This document shows positions 16,504 to 26,621 of a stretch of 64,000 nucleotides of DNA, piece by piece; position 1 is the stretch's first letter, and each line of letters starts with the position of its first letter. The stretch lies in assembly GCA_009841075.1 (NCBI GenBank), contig VXMP01000090.1, positions 1-64,000 of the forward strand. Direction: 5' to 3'. Below the pieces are notes generated by a model. It made no database searches and had not been told where the DNA came from. It saw only the letters and a program-made list of their open reading frames with translations. The DNA comes from Acidimicrobiia bacterium (GTDB lineage Bacteria; Actinomycetota; Acidimicrobiia; Spongiisociales; Spongiisociaceae). Both the position numbers and the translations under genes were made by a program.

Positions 16504-18045
16504 ATGGTCTCTTCGACCCCTCGGGCGCTGCTTTCGGTGTATGACAAGGCCGGGATCGTCGAGTTCGCCACCGGGTTGTCCCGGGCCGGATGGCAGCTGC
16601 TGGCCAGTGGAGGGACCGCCGCCGCACTGAAATCGGCCGGTCTGTCGGTGACCGATCTGGCCGACTACACGGGCTATCCCGCCCTGTTGGGACACCAGGT
16701 GGTGACGCTCCACCCCCGGGTGCACGGTGGCATCCTGGCCGACCGATCCGATCCCGGTCATCGAGCCGAGATGGAACAACACGGGATAGAACCGATCGAC
16801 CTGGTGGTGGTAGATCTTTATCCGTTCGAGCGCCGACCCGGCACAGAAAACATCGACATCGGAGGTACTGCCCTGATCCGGGCGGCGGCCAAAAACCATC
16901 GCAACGTGGGGGTGGTAACCGATCGGACGGATTACCAGACGGTGCTCCAGGAGATCGAACAGCAGGGAGGGTTAGGCGCCTCCACCCGGCGGACTTTGGC
17001 GAGAAAGGCCTTCGCCCGTACCGCCACCTACGACGGAACGATTGTTGGTTGGCTCGACGAGGGCGACGAAACCCTCCACCCTCCCACCCTGCATCTGTCC
17101 TTGGAGCGGGCCGAGGAGCTGCGCTACGGGGAGAACCCGCATCAGGCGTCCGCCCGTTATCGCCGGATCGGAACCCTCGCCGGCGGTTCCGAAGATCAAG
17201 CGGAATGGTGGGATGGCGTGGTACGGCTCGGAGGAATGGAACCCGGTTATCTCAACCTGTTGGACGCCGGAGCGGCCTGGGCGCTGGTGCACGACCTCGG
17301 CGACCTTCCGGCGGTGGCCGTCATCAAGCACGCCGGGCCGTGCGGGGTGGCCGCCGGGAAGAATCTCGCCGACACCTATACGAGGGCGCTGGCCTGCGAT
17401 CCTCAAGCGGCCTTTGGCGGGGTAGTGGCCTTCAACCGTCGGTTGGATTCGGAAACGGTCCGGCTCATGACCGAGGCCCCCCAAGCCGATGTGGTCATCG
17501 CCCCCGACTATGAGGAAGGTACCGTTTCCGAGCTGCTGAGGCGAAGGGCCAACACCCGCATCCTCCAGGCCCCGACACCTACCGATTCCGGTCGGGAGCT
17601 GCGGCAGATCGAAGGGGGATGGCTGGCGCAATCCGCTCCTTCCTGGGCGGAAACCGACCGGAGGGCCTGGAGGGTGGTCAGCCGTCGCCCCCCGGGGTGG
17701 CTGCTGGAGGAGGCCGGGTTTGCTTGGGCGGTGGTCGCCCACGTGGCCTCCAACGGAGTGGTTCTGGCCAAGGACCGAACCGCCTGGGGAGTCGGGGCAG
17801 GCCAACCGGATCGGGTGGGGGCGGTGGCCTTGGCGGTGGACAAGGCCGGAGGTCGAGCGGAAGGCGGGGTGTGCGCCTCGGATGGGTTCTTCCCCTATCC
17901 GGACGGGGTGGAGGCGGCCGCCGGGGCCGGTATAAAGTTGGTGATCCAGCCGGGCGGCTCGGTCAACGATCAGGCCGTGATCGAGGCGGCCGACCGGTTG
18001 GGGCTGTCGATGATCTTCACCGGGCAGCGACGATTCCGGCATTGA
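16504..18045 (+). CDS. purH: AICAR transformylase/IMP cyclohydrolase
   Basis: A 513-residue bifunctional enzyme for the last two steps of IMP synthesis. The N-terminal methylglyoxal-synthase-like domain (about 1-190) is the cyclohydrolase, with L-L-S-V-Y-D-K, A-S-G-G-T-A and H-P-R-V-H-G-G-I-L. The C-terminal transformylase has L-R-Y-G-E-N-P-H-Q-A (about 205-214) and the catalytic K-H-A-G-P-C-G-V-A (about 275), ending in I-F-T-G-Q-R-R-F-R-H. I chose ATG 16504, with AGGAGG nine bases upstream; the frame is open farther back through sucD, but no homology extends there. Its substrate N10-formyl-THF is made by FolD, encoded next. Confidence 0.94.
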   Translation: MVSSTPRALLSVYDKAGIVEFATGLSRAGWQLLASGGTAAALKSAGLSVTDLADYTGYPALLGHQVVTLHPRVHGGILADRSDPGHRAEMEQHGIEPIDLVVVDLYPFERRPGTENIDIGGTALIRAAAKNHRNVGVVTDRTDYQTVLQEIEQQGGLGASTRRTLARKAFARTATYDGTIVGWLDEGDETLHPPTLHLSLERAEELRYGENPHQASARYRRIGTLAGGSEDQAEWWDGVVRLGGMEPGYLNLLDAGAAWALVHDLGDLPAVAVIKHAGPCGVAAGKNLADTYTRALACDPQAAFGGVVAFNRRLDSETVRLMTEAPQADVVIAPDYEEGTVSELLRRRANTRILQAPTPTDSGRELRQIEGGWLAQSAPSWAETDRRAWRVVSRRPPGWLLEEAGFAWAVVAHVASNGVVLAKDRTAWGVGAGQPDRVGAVALAVDKAGGRAEGGVCASDGFFPYPDGVEAAAGAGIKLVIQPGGSVNDQAVIEAADRLGLSMIFTGQRRFRH

Positions 18046-18061
18046 CGAAGGGTTTTGATAA

Positions 18062-18916
18062 ATGAGCGCACAGGTTCTGGACGGTAAGGCGGTAGCGGCC
18101 CAGGTTCTGCAAGAAACCAGGGAGCGGGTGGCGGCGCTGAACGACTCCGGCAAGACCACCACCTTGGCCACGGTTCTGGTGGGGGACGATCCGGCCTCGG
18201 CCGCCTATGTGCGGTCCAAACGCAGAAGAGCCGCCGAGGTGGGGATTCGATCCGTCCATCACCAGCTTGGTGCCGACTCCTCCCAGGAGCAGGTGGTCGG
18301 GCTGATCGGCGAGATCAATGAGGATTCGGGCGTAGACGGCATCCTGTTACAGCTTCCCCTGCCGAAGGGCCTGGACGACCAGGGGGCCACCTTGACTATC
18401 GACCCCTCGAAGGACGTGGACGGTCTTCACCCTTTCAACCTGGGCATGATCGTCCTGGATCGTCCGGGTTTCGCTCCCTGCACCCCGAGCGGCTGCCTGC
18501 GCATTTTGGAGCACTATCAGGTGCCGCTGTCGGGAGCGAACGTGGTAGTGGTGGGGAGGTCGTTCCTGGTGGGGCGTCCTTTGGCCTTGTTGATGGCCTC
18601 CCGAGGGATCGACGCCACCGTTACGATCGCCCACTCGCGTACCGCCGATCTGGCCGAGGTGACCCGTCGGGCCGACGTGCTGGTGGTGGCGGTGGGCCGC
18701 CCGGAAATGGTTACCGACCAACACGTTCGAGCCGGGGCGGTGGTAATAGACGTGGGCATCAACCGGACCGAATCGGGGTCGCTGGTGGGAGACGTACACT
18801 ACGAATCGGTGTCAAAGGTGGCCCAAGCCATCACGCCGGTGCCGGGTGGGGTAGGGCCGATGACGGTAGCCATGCTGATGAGCAACACGGCCCGGGCCTC
18901 CGAGATCCCCCTTTAG
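18062..18916 (+). CDS. folD: Methylenetetrahydrofolate dehydrogenase/cyclohydrolase
   Basis: A 284-residue bifunctional FolD that makes N10-formyl-THF from methylene-THF using NADP. It shows the substrate-site tyrosine and lysine in A-Y-V-R-S-K-R (Tyr49, Lys53), G-I-L-L-Q-L-P-L-P, D-V-D-G-L-H-P-F-N-L-G, P-C-T-P-S-G-C and the NADP loop V-V-G-R-S-F-L-V-G-R-P, ending P-V-P-G-G-V-G-P-M-T. GAAGGG precedes the ATG. It supplies PurH upstream. Its stop codon overlaps the convergent menC stop. Confidence 0.95.
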   Translation: MSAQVLDGKAVAAQVLQETRERVAALNDSGKTTTLATVLVGDDPASAAYVRSKRRRAAEVGIRSVHHQLGADSSQEQVVGLIGEINEDSGVDGILLQLPLPKGLDDQGATLTIDPSKDVDGLHPFNLGMIVLDRPGFAPCTPSGCLRILEHYQVPLSGANVVVVGRSFLVGRPLALLMASRGIDATVTIAHSRTADLAEVTRRADVLVVAVGRPEMVTDQHVRAGAVVIDVGINRTESGSLVGDVHYESVSKVAQAITPVPGGVGPMTVAMLMSNTARASEIPL

Positions 18917-19977
18917 TAAACGAAAGAGGCGGTTCGGATTACGTAGCCGTTGATCGGTGGGCGGTCCGGATCCACTTCCATCCCTTCCAGGCCGAAAGGA
19001 GCAAGCAGCCCGTCGGTTAACTCCCATCGGTTGGGGGAGGGGTCGGCGGACAGCAACCAGGTGGGTGGTACCAGGTCGGTGCGGGAAACCTGCGGACGGG
19101 AGGCGATCGCCAGGCTGTGGGAGCGTCCCACCGAGGTCTCTACCAGCCCCCCGATCTTGACCTCCAAACCCGATTCGACGAGCATCTCGATGGCAGAGAG
19201 GGTGGAGGCGATCCCCAGGATGGCAGGCTTGAGGCTCACCAGGTCGGCGGCCTGGGAGTCGATGATCCGCCCGACCGATTCGATGGTCGGGGCCGATTCG
19301 TCCAGGCAGATCGGGGTGGCTAGCCGTCTCCGCAGCTCGGCATGGTCGTCTATCGCCCCGGCCGGTAGCGGCTGCTCGATATAGGCCAGGCCCAGCTCGT
19401 CCAGGGCGGCCAGGGCGGGGTTTTCGATCCGGTAGCTTCCGTTGGCGTCCGCCGCTATCGACAGGGCAGGGTGTTTCCTTAGGGTCTCTTCCAGCCAATG
19501 TGTATCCCGACCGGGTTCGATTTTGATCTTCACCTGCCGGACCCCGGCGTAGACCATCCGATCTACCCGGGCGACCAGGCGGCTCGGGGTTTCCTGTAAT
19601 CCGATGGCGGCGCAGGCCGGTACCGCTTGACCCGATCCTCCTAGATGAGACCAAAGCGGAACCCCCTTCCGGCGGGCGGCCAGGTCGAAACCGGCCTGCT
19701 CCAGCGCTACCCGGGCGGTGGTGGGCAGGTCTTCCCTTCTAGTGGATAGCGCTTCCCATACCTCCTCTACGGTTTCGGTAGCCAAACCGGGATAAGGGGC
19801 CGCTTCCCCCCATCCGGTCAGGCCGTCCTCGGTCAACCCCACCAGGACGACCGTCCGTTCCGATAAGGTCGCATAGGAGTTGGAGAACCGGTTGTTGAAC
19901 GGGATGCGCAGCTCGACCAGACGCAAGGAACCGGACATATCCTGAAACCCTACCGGCCCAATGGGGATATTTTTCAT
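18913..19977 (-). CDS. menC: o-Succinylbenzoate synthase (enolase superfamily)
   Basis: A 354-residue muconate-lactonizing-subgroup enolase-superfamily enzyme. Catalytic residues line up as K150-x-K152, D177 (D-A-N-G), E201 (E-Q-P), D226 (D-E-S) and K250 (L-K-P-A-I-L-G). Together with the N-terminal capping domain this fits MenC, which dehydrates SHCHC to o-succinylbenzoate in menaquinone synthesis. N-succinylamino acid racemase is a known alternative in this subgroup, and no other men gene is present to decide. AGGAGG lies three bases before ATG 19977; an internal ATG at residue 14 is possible. The gene diverges from icd. Confidence 0.82.
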   Translation of the reverse strand: MKNIPIGPVGFQDMSGSLRLVELRIPFNNRFSNSYATLSERTVVLVGLTEDGLTGWGEAAPYPGLATETVEEVWEALSTRREDLPTTARVALEQAGFDLAARRKGVPLWSHLGGSGQAVPACAAIGLQETPSRLVARVDRMVYAGVRQVKIKIEPGRDTHWLEETLRKHPALSIAADANGSYRIENPALAALDELGLAYIEQPLPAGAIDDHAELRRRLATPICLDESAPTIESVGRIIDSQAADLVSLKPAILGIASTLSAIEMLVESGLEVKIGGLVETSVGRSHSLAIASRPQVSRTDLVPPTWLLSADPSPNRWELTDGLLAPFGLEGMEVDPDRPPINGYVIRTASFVY

Positions 19978-20015
19978 TACCCTCCTAAAATCGGGCCTGG
20001 ATGAAAGGGAGTTTT

Positions 20016-20048
20016 ATGAGCGAGCCGGCCGGAGTGAGGAGTAGCTGA
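20016..20048 (+). CDS. Possible upstream mini-ORF coupled to icd
   Basis: Ten codons ([10 protein letters not shown], then TGA) with a good Shine-Dalgarno GGGAG four bases before the ATG. The stop overlaps the icd start as TGATG. It may be a coupling leader or chance; icd also has its own AGGAG inside this frame. Confidence 0.25.
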   Translation: MSEPAGVRSS

Positions 20049-21319
20049 TGCCCGAGGGCATAACGATGGGAGAAAACGGGCTTAAAGTCCCCGACGAGCC
20101 CATTCTGCCTTTCATCGAAGGAGATGGGATTGGGCCGGATATATGGCGGGCTGCCCAGGCGGTGTTCGACGCAGCGGTCGAAATCGTCTACGGAGGGGGA
20201 CGCCGGATCGCCTGGCACGAGTTGTACGCCGGGGAGACCGCCTTCAAGAAGACCGGGGAATGGCTTCCTCAGGAGACCATCAAAGGGTTTGAAGAATATC
20301 TGGTGGGGATCAAAGGGCCTTTGACCACGCCGGTAGGGGGCGGTATCCGTTCGCTCAACGTCACCATCCGACAAACCCTTGATCTGTTCGCCTGTCTACG
20401 TCCGGTGCGCTGGTATCGAGGGATTCCCTCTCCGATCCGTACCCCCCACCTGGTCGATATGGTGATTTTCCGAGAAAATACCGAGGATGTCTACGCCGGA
20501 TTCGAGGTAGAGGAGGGGAGTGACGAGGCGGCCCGGTTGAGGGGCTTTCTCGGCCAGGAATACGGGTGGCACCTCCGGCCCGACTCGGGGATCGGAATCA
20601 AGCCCATCTCGGTGGAAGGTTCCAAGCGGCTGGTTCGATCCGCAATTCAATACGCGGTCACCTTCGGGAGGAGGTCGGTCACCATAGTCCACAAGGGCAA
20701 CATCATGAAGTTCACCGAAGGCGCCTTCCGTAACTGGGGATATGAGGTGGCTCGGGAGGAGTTTCCCCAGCAGACCGTCACCTGGGATGAATGCGGAGGT
20801 GAGCCGGGTGATCGGATTCTCATCCAGGACGTCATCGCCGACGCCATGTTGCAGCAGGTCTTGACCCGTCCCGCCAATTACGACGTGATCGCCACCACCA
20901 ACCTGAACGGGGATTATCTATCGGACGCCCTGGCCGCCCAGGTAGGGGGTATCGGCCTGGCCCCGGGGGGCAACATCAACTACGTGACCGGCCATGCCGT
21001 GTTCGAAGCCACCCACGGAACCGCCCCCAAGTACGCCGGCCTGGACAAGGTCAACCCCGGATCGGTGATCCTGTCGGGTGCCAACATGCTCCGCTACCTG
21101 GGGTGGAGGGGGGCGGCCGATCTGATCGAAGCCGCTTTGGAGGCGGTGATCGCCGACCGGATCGTTACCTACGACCTGGCCCGGTTGATGAGGTATTCGA
21201 CCGAGGTGAAAACCTCCGAGTTCGGAGAGGCCCTGGTGGAGAAGATGCCCATCATCGAGCGGTACGCAGCCATGAGCGGAACCCGTCGGGCACCGAGCCA
21301 TATCCGAGCCTATATGTAG
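20048..21319 (+). CDS. icd: Isocitrate dehydrogenase (NADP-dependent)
   Basis: A 423-residue homodimeric Icd of the E. coli type, oxidising isocitrate to 2-oxoglutarate. It has [10 protein letters not shown], the substrate loop S-L-N-V-T-I-R-Q with the regulatory serine, [10 protein letters not shown], and the metal-binding D-A-M-L-Q-Q region. The cofactor loop [16 protein letters not shown] keeps the Lys-Tyr pair that selects NADP. AGGAG precedes the ATG by six bases. It is followed 12 bases later by mdh on the same strand. Confidence 0.94.
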   Translation: MPEGITMGENGLKVPDEPILPFIEGDGIGPDIWRAAQAVFDAAVEIVYGGGRRIAWHELYAGETAFKKTGEWLPQETIKGFEEYLVGIKGPLTTPVGGGIRSLNVTIRQTLDLFACLRPVRWYRGIPSPIRTPHLVDMVIFRENTEDVYAGFEVEEGSDEAARLRGFLGQEYGWHLRPDSGIGIKPISVEGSKRLVRSAIQYAVTFGRRSVTIVHKGNIMKFTEGAFRNWGYEVAREEFPQQTVTWDECGGEPGDRILIQDVIADAMLQQVLTRPANYDVIATTNLNGDYLSDALAAQVGGIGLAPGGNINYVTGHAVFEATHGTAPKYAGLDKVNPGSVILSGANMLRYLGWRGAADLIEAALEAVIADRIVTYDLARLMRYSTEVKTSEFGEALVEKMPIIERYAAMSGTRRAPSHIRAYM

Positions 21320-21331
21320 GGGGCTCTCTTG

Positions 21332-22300
21332 ATGAGTAGTCGTAAACCTAAGAAGGTCACCATCGTCGGGGCCGGCAAGTACGGGTCCACCACTGCCCAG
21401 CGCCTGGCCGCCCAAGACATCGTGGACGAGGTGGTGTTGACCGACATCGTGGAAGGTCTACCCCAGGGGTTGGCGCTGGATATGAACCAGTCCCGTCCGG
21501 TGGAGGGATACCGCACCCGGGTGGTCGGGACCAACGGCTACGCAGAGACCGCGGGCAGCGAAGTGGGCATTATCACCGCCGGGTTGGCCCGCAGGCCGGG
21601 CATGTCCAGGATGGATTTGCTGGCGGTGAACGCCCGGATCGTCCGGACGGTAACCCGGGAGCTGGTGGAGCGCTCTCCGGACATAACCCTGATCGTGGTC
21701 ACCAACCCGTTGGACCAAATGACGGTTCTGGCCGCCCAGGTGAGCGGGCTGCCCAAGACTCGGGTGATGGGCCAGGCCGGGATACTGGATTCGTCCCGGT
21801 TTGCCCATTTCATCGCCGAGCGTCTGGGCACCGACATTCTGGAGGTTAAGGCCATGACCTTGGGGAGTCACGGCGAAACCATGGTTCCCGCGCCCTCCCA
21901 ATGTTCGGTAGGCGGGGTTCCGCTGACCGATCTTCTCTCTGCCGAAGAGATCGACGATCTGGTGGAGCAAACCAGAAACGGAGGTGCCGAAATCGTGGCC
22001 TTCCTCAAGACGGGCAGCGCCTACTTCGCGCCCTCCTCGGCGGCGGCGATCATGGCCCGCTCGATCCTAAACGATGAGAGCATGGTGGTGCCGGTGTGCG
22101 CCTGGTTGTCCGGCGAATACGGGCTGTCGGACGTATATCTCGGGGTTCCCGCCCGTCTGGGAGCTTCCGGCGTCGAGAAGATAGTCGAGCTCGACCTGAC
22201 CGAATCGGAGCGAGCCGGCCTACACGCCGCCGCCGCCAAGGTGGTCGAAAAGGTCGAAGAAATGGAGCAAATCCTGGAGGGGGTGGAGTACCCGGCCTAA
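21332..22300 (+). CDS. mdh: Malate dehydrogenase, LDH-like type
   Basis: A 322-residue NAD-dependent malate dehydrogenase of the lactate-dehydrogenase-like (MDH III) group. It has the dinucleotide loop G-A-G-K-Y-G (13-18) and an Asp at the end of strand 2 (T-D-I, Asp38), which favours NAD. The substrate loop A-R-R-P-G-M-S-R has the arginine that distinguishes malate from lactate enzymes, and the catalytic His is in L-G-S-H-G-E-T-M-V-P. I prefer ATG 21332 over the adjacent TTG. The stop overlaps the convergent SCP2 gene by four bases. Confidence 0.92.
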   Translation: MSSRKPKKVTIVGAGKYGSTTAQRLAAQDIVDEVVLTDIVEGLPQGLALDMNQSRPVEGYRTRVVGTNGYAETAGSEVGIITAGLARRPGMSRMDLLAVNARIVRTVTRELVERSPDITLIVVTNPLDQMTVLAAQVSGLPKTRVMGQAGILDSSRFAHFIAERLGTDILEVKAMTLGSHGETMVPAPSQCSVGGVPLTDLLSAEEIDDLVEQTRNGGAEIVAFLKTGSAYFAPSSAAAIMARSILNDESMVVPVCAWLSGEYGLSDVYLGVPARLGASGVEKIVELDLTESERAGLHAAAAKVVEKVEEMEQILEGVEYPA

Positions 22301-22683
22301 TACTCCACGTCTAGTTCGGCGAGGGATTTGGCCAATTCGCCCAGGGTTCGCTGGTGCTTCAGCAGCTTGGCCACGTTGCCGGAGATGGTCAGTCTCCCCT
22401 TAAAGAAGGCGGCCTGGATGTCCAGGGTTCCCTGGGAGAGGGCGGAGGCGGTTTCATAGTCGATGGTCAAGGTCAGATCAGGGTCGTCAACGGTCCCCAG
22501 CTGTAGGGTCGGCGCACCGGTGGAAAGACCGAAGTAATAGCGGGAAACCCGCCCTTCCGGTACGTCATCGATTTGGAACTGGACCAGCAAGGGAGAGTCG
22601 ATCGCCGCAGCCATATCAGGATGCTCTCGGAGGGTTAGGGTGACCTGTTCCGCCCATTCGGGGCTTAGAAACTTATAGGCCAT
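22297..22683 (-). CDS. SCP2 sterol-transfer family protein
   Basis: A 128-residue single-domain protein of the SCP2/UbiJ-type fold, a hydrophobic pocket that binds lipids or acyl chains. The middle shows the family pattern L-Q-L-G-T-V-D-D-P-D-L-T-L-T-I-D-Y, then F-F-K-G-R-L-T-I-S-G-N-V-A-K-L, ending in a helix. GGAGG lies nine bases before the ATG. It is the last gene of the minus-strand sdhC-sdhA-sdhB group (39 bases after sdhB). Its role there is unknown; quinone or lipid handling is a guess. Confidence 0.8.
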   Translation of the reverse strand: MAYKFLSPEWAEQVTLTLREHPDMAAAIDSPLLVQFQIDDVPEGRVSRYYFGLSTGAPTLQLGTVDDPDLTLTIDYETASALSQGTLDIQAAFFKGRLTISGNVAKLLKHQRTLGELAKSLAELDVEY

Positions 22684-22722
22684 CTTCTCTCACCTCCAAA
22701 TCTGCCCGCCCAAAAGCACGGT

Positions 22723-23466
22723 TCAACGACTACGGATTTTAGAAAGGAGATACTCGCGGTTCATCAGGGCGATGTTGTCGAGCGATATCCCTTTGGGACA
22801 GGCGCTTTCGCATTCCCCATGATTGGTGCAGGACCCGAAGTACTCCTCCATGGTTTCCACCATCCGCTCTACCCGGCTCCGGCGCTCCGGCCCACCCTGA
22901 GGAAGCAGGTTGAGATGGGCTACCTTGGCGGCGGTAAAGAGCTGAGCCGCCCCGTTGGGACAGGCCGCTACGCAGGCACCGCATCCGATGCAGGCGGCCG
23001 CATCCATAGCCGCATCCGAGGTTTCCTTGGGGACGGGTATCAGGTTGGCCTCCGGTGCCGAGCCGGTGGGGGCGCTTATGTAGCCGCCGGCCGTGATAAT
23101 CCGGTCGAAGGGGCTGCGGTCCACCACCAGGTCTCTGATGATGGGGAAGTTGGTGGCTCGCCACGGCTCGATGACCAGGGTGTCGCCGTCGGAGAACTCT
23201 CTCATATGAAGCTGGCAGGTAGCGGTGTTGCGCTGCGGTCCGTGGGCTTGGCCGTTGATCATCACCCCGCACGAACCGCAGATGCCCTCTCGGCAGTCGT
23301 GGTCGAAGGCGATGGGTTCGAAACCCGAGGTGAGGAGCTTTTCGTTCAGGATGTCGAGCATCTCCAGAAAAGACATATCCGGCTGGACGTCGACGGCCCG
23401 GTAGGTCTCGAAGCGACCCTCCGCCTCGGGGCTTTCCTGTCGCCAAACCCGTAAGGTCAAATCCAT
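22723..23466 (-). CDS. sdhB: Succinate dehydrogenase iron-sulfur subunit
   Basis: A 247-residue subunit that carries electrons from FAD to quinone. The [2Fe-2S] ligands are C58, C63, C66 and C84 in the N-terminal ferredoxin domain. The C-terminal domain has C159-x2-C162-x2-C165-x3-C169 and C213, C219 and C223 for the [4Fe-4S] and [3Fe-4S] clusters. R-E-G-I-C-G-S-C-G is fully conserved. GGGAG precedes the ATG. It follows sdhA by 10 bases and probably ends the electron-carrying part of one sdhCAB operon. Confidence 0.95.
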   Translation of the reverse strand: MDLTLRVWRQESPEAEGRFETYRAVDVQPDMSFLEMLDILNEKLLTSGFEPIAFDHDCREGICGSCGVMINGQAHGPQRNTATCQLHMREFSDGDTLVIEPWRATNFPIIRDLVVDRSPFDRIITAGGYISAPTGSAPEANLIPVPKETSDAAMDAAACIGCGACVAACPNGAAQLFTAAKVAHLNLLPQGGPERRSRVERMVETMEEYFGSCTNHGECESACPKGISLDNIALMNREYLLSKIRSR

Positions 23467-23476
23467 CCTCGTCTCC

Positions 23477-25402
<1,926 letters not shown>

Positions 25403-25406
25403 CGTC

Positions 25407-26147
25407 TTAAGCCACGATCCCGAGGGCGATGGCGACGGGCACGGCCAGAAACCCACCGGTCACCACCACCGCAAACGTGTGGGCGAAGAGGGGACGGAAC
25501 TGATTGAACCGGGGATGGTTGAGGCCGAGACTCTGGAAAAGGCTCCACGCCCCGTGCCAGACATGGAAGGCCAGGGCCAGCTGGGCGGCCACATAAAGTA
25601 CCCAAACCGGCCAACGGCTCAGGCTGGAGACCAGGTTGTGATAGACGGAGCCCCGGACGAAATCGGGGTTGACGGCTTCTACCCCTATAGTCAGATCGGC
25701 CAGATGCCAGGCCAGGAACAGCAGGACGATGATTCCACTCCAACGCATGGTTCTGCTTGCGTAATCGGCGGCCAGATAGTTTCGAGGTGACTGGTATCGG
25801 GTTTGTCGAGCGGCCCGGTTGCTTCTGGTGAGGGAGTAGGCGGAGTGGATGTGGATGAGGAAGGCGACCGCCAAGGGGATTCTGATGAAGGCCCATAACA
25901 CCAGCGTGCGGGGGAAAAATTGTATGCCCAGCTCTCGTAGTTCCTCGCCGTACTCGTCGATACGGTACTCCCCACCGTGGGCGCCCTCGAAGACGTGGAG
26001 GTTCCCGATCATGTGGCCCAGGATGAACCCCAGCAGCACCACCCCGCTGATGGCCATGGCATACTTTTTGCCCGTATCGGTGCGATAAACCGACAGGATC
26101 GGTATTCGCATCAGCGGGTTGCGAGCCGGACCACGGTTTTTCAGCAC
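25407..26147 (-). CDS. sdhC: Succinate dehydrogenase cytochrome b subunit (single-anchor type)
   Basis: About 246 residues with five membrane helices and conserved histidines (H-M-I-G-N, H-I-H, W-H-L-A-D and H-V-W-H-G), typical of the di-haem cytochrome b558 anchor that replaces SdhC plus SdhD. It holds the quinone site. The start is uncertain. I use GTG 26147; the open frame reaches a TTG at 26180 whose codons include the only purine-rich AGGAGAGGG, and ATG 26111 (before R-I-P-I-L-S-V-Y-R) would also give a family-like N-terminus. First gene of sdhC-sdhA-sdhB. Confidence 0.88.
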   Translation of the reverse strand: MLKNRGPARNPLMRIPILSVYRTDTGKKYAMAISGVVLLGFILGHMIGNLHVFEGAHGGEYRIDEYGEELRELGIQFFPRTLVLWAFIRIPLAVAFLIHIHSAYSLTRSNRAARQTRYQSPRNYLAADYASRTMRWSGIIVLLFLAWHLADLTIGVEAVNPDFVRGSVYHNLVSSLSRWPVWVLYVAAQLALAFHVWHGAWSLFQSLGLNHPRFNQFRPLFAHTFAVVVTGGFLAVPVAIALGIVA

Positions 26148-26254
26148 ACCCTTTACCTTAACCGGATTCCCTCTCCTCAATGAACGAACACATCAGGGTC
26201 TGGATGACTGGGGGTTTGGAGTTGATTTGATGCTTTGACTATCCTAGACTAAAC

Positions 26255-26268
26255 TTACACCAATGTAA
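26255..26268. promoter_or_regulatory. Palindrome between divergent sdhC and whiB
   Basis: TTACA-CCAA-TGTAA, a 14-base perfect dyad in the AT-rich spacer between the two divergent genes. On the minus strand TTACAT (within the dyad) and TAGGAT, 16 bases on, could be the sdh promoter, so the dyad may be an operator for it. Confidence 0.35.
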
Positions 26269-26294
26269 TTGCGGCCTTGTAAGTAGGAGGCAGG

Positions 26295-26576
26295 TTGCAG
26301 CGCGAAATCATTGAGGCCTTGGCGGTGGAGCCGGTCGGTTGGCGGGAGTTCGCCAACTGCTTGGGGGCCAACGAGGATCTCTTCTTTCCCGATCGGGGCG
26401 CATCAACGCGGGCGGCCAAACAGATCTGTGCCGAATGTCAGGTGCGGGTGGATTGTCTTGAGTATGCGGTGACCCAGGGAGAGAAGTTCGGCATCTGGGG
26501 CGGCCTATCCGAGCGGGAGCGAAGGAAAATCCGAAAACGAAGAGCTATGGAGGCTCAGAAAAGAGCCGTTTCCTAG
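26295..26576 (+). CDS. WhiB family iron-sulfur regulator
   Basis: A 93-residue actinobacteria-specific Wbl protein. The four cluster ligands are C22, C45, C48 and C54 (C-x22-C-x2-C-x5-C), followed by the G-I-W-G-G turn (66-70) and a basic R-R-K-I-R-K-R-R tail for DNA binding. Wbl proteins hold an O2/NO-sensitive [4Fe-4S] cluster and usually act with the primary sigma factor. I cannot assign it to a particular WhiB class. The TTG start follows AGGAGG by four bases. It diverges from the sdh operon. Confidence 0.93.
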   Translation: MQREIIEALAVEPVGWREFANCLGANEDLFFPDRGASTRAAKQICAECQVRVDCLEYAVTQGEKFGIWGGLSERERRKIRKRRAMEAQKRAVS

Positions 26577-26621
26577 CCCTCCACCTTGTATCCTGGATGG
26601 TCAATGTACAGTAGGAGCCTC

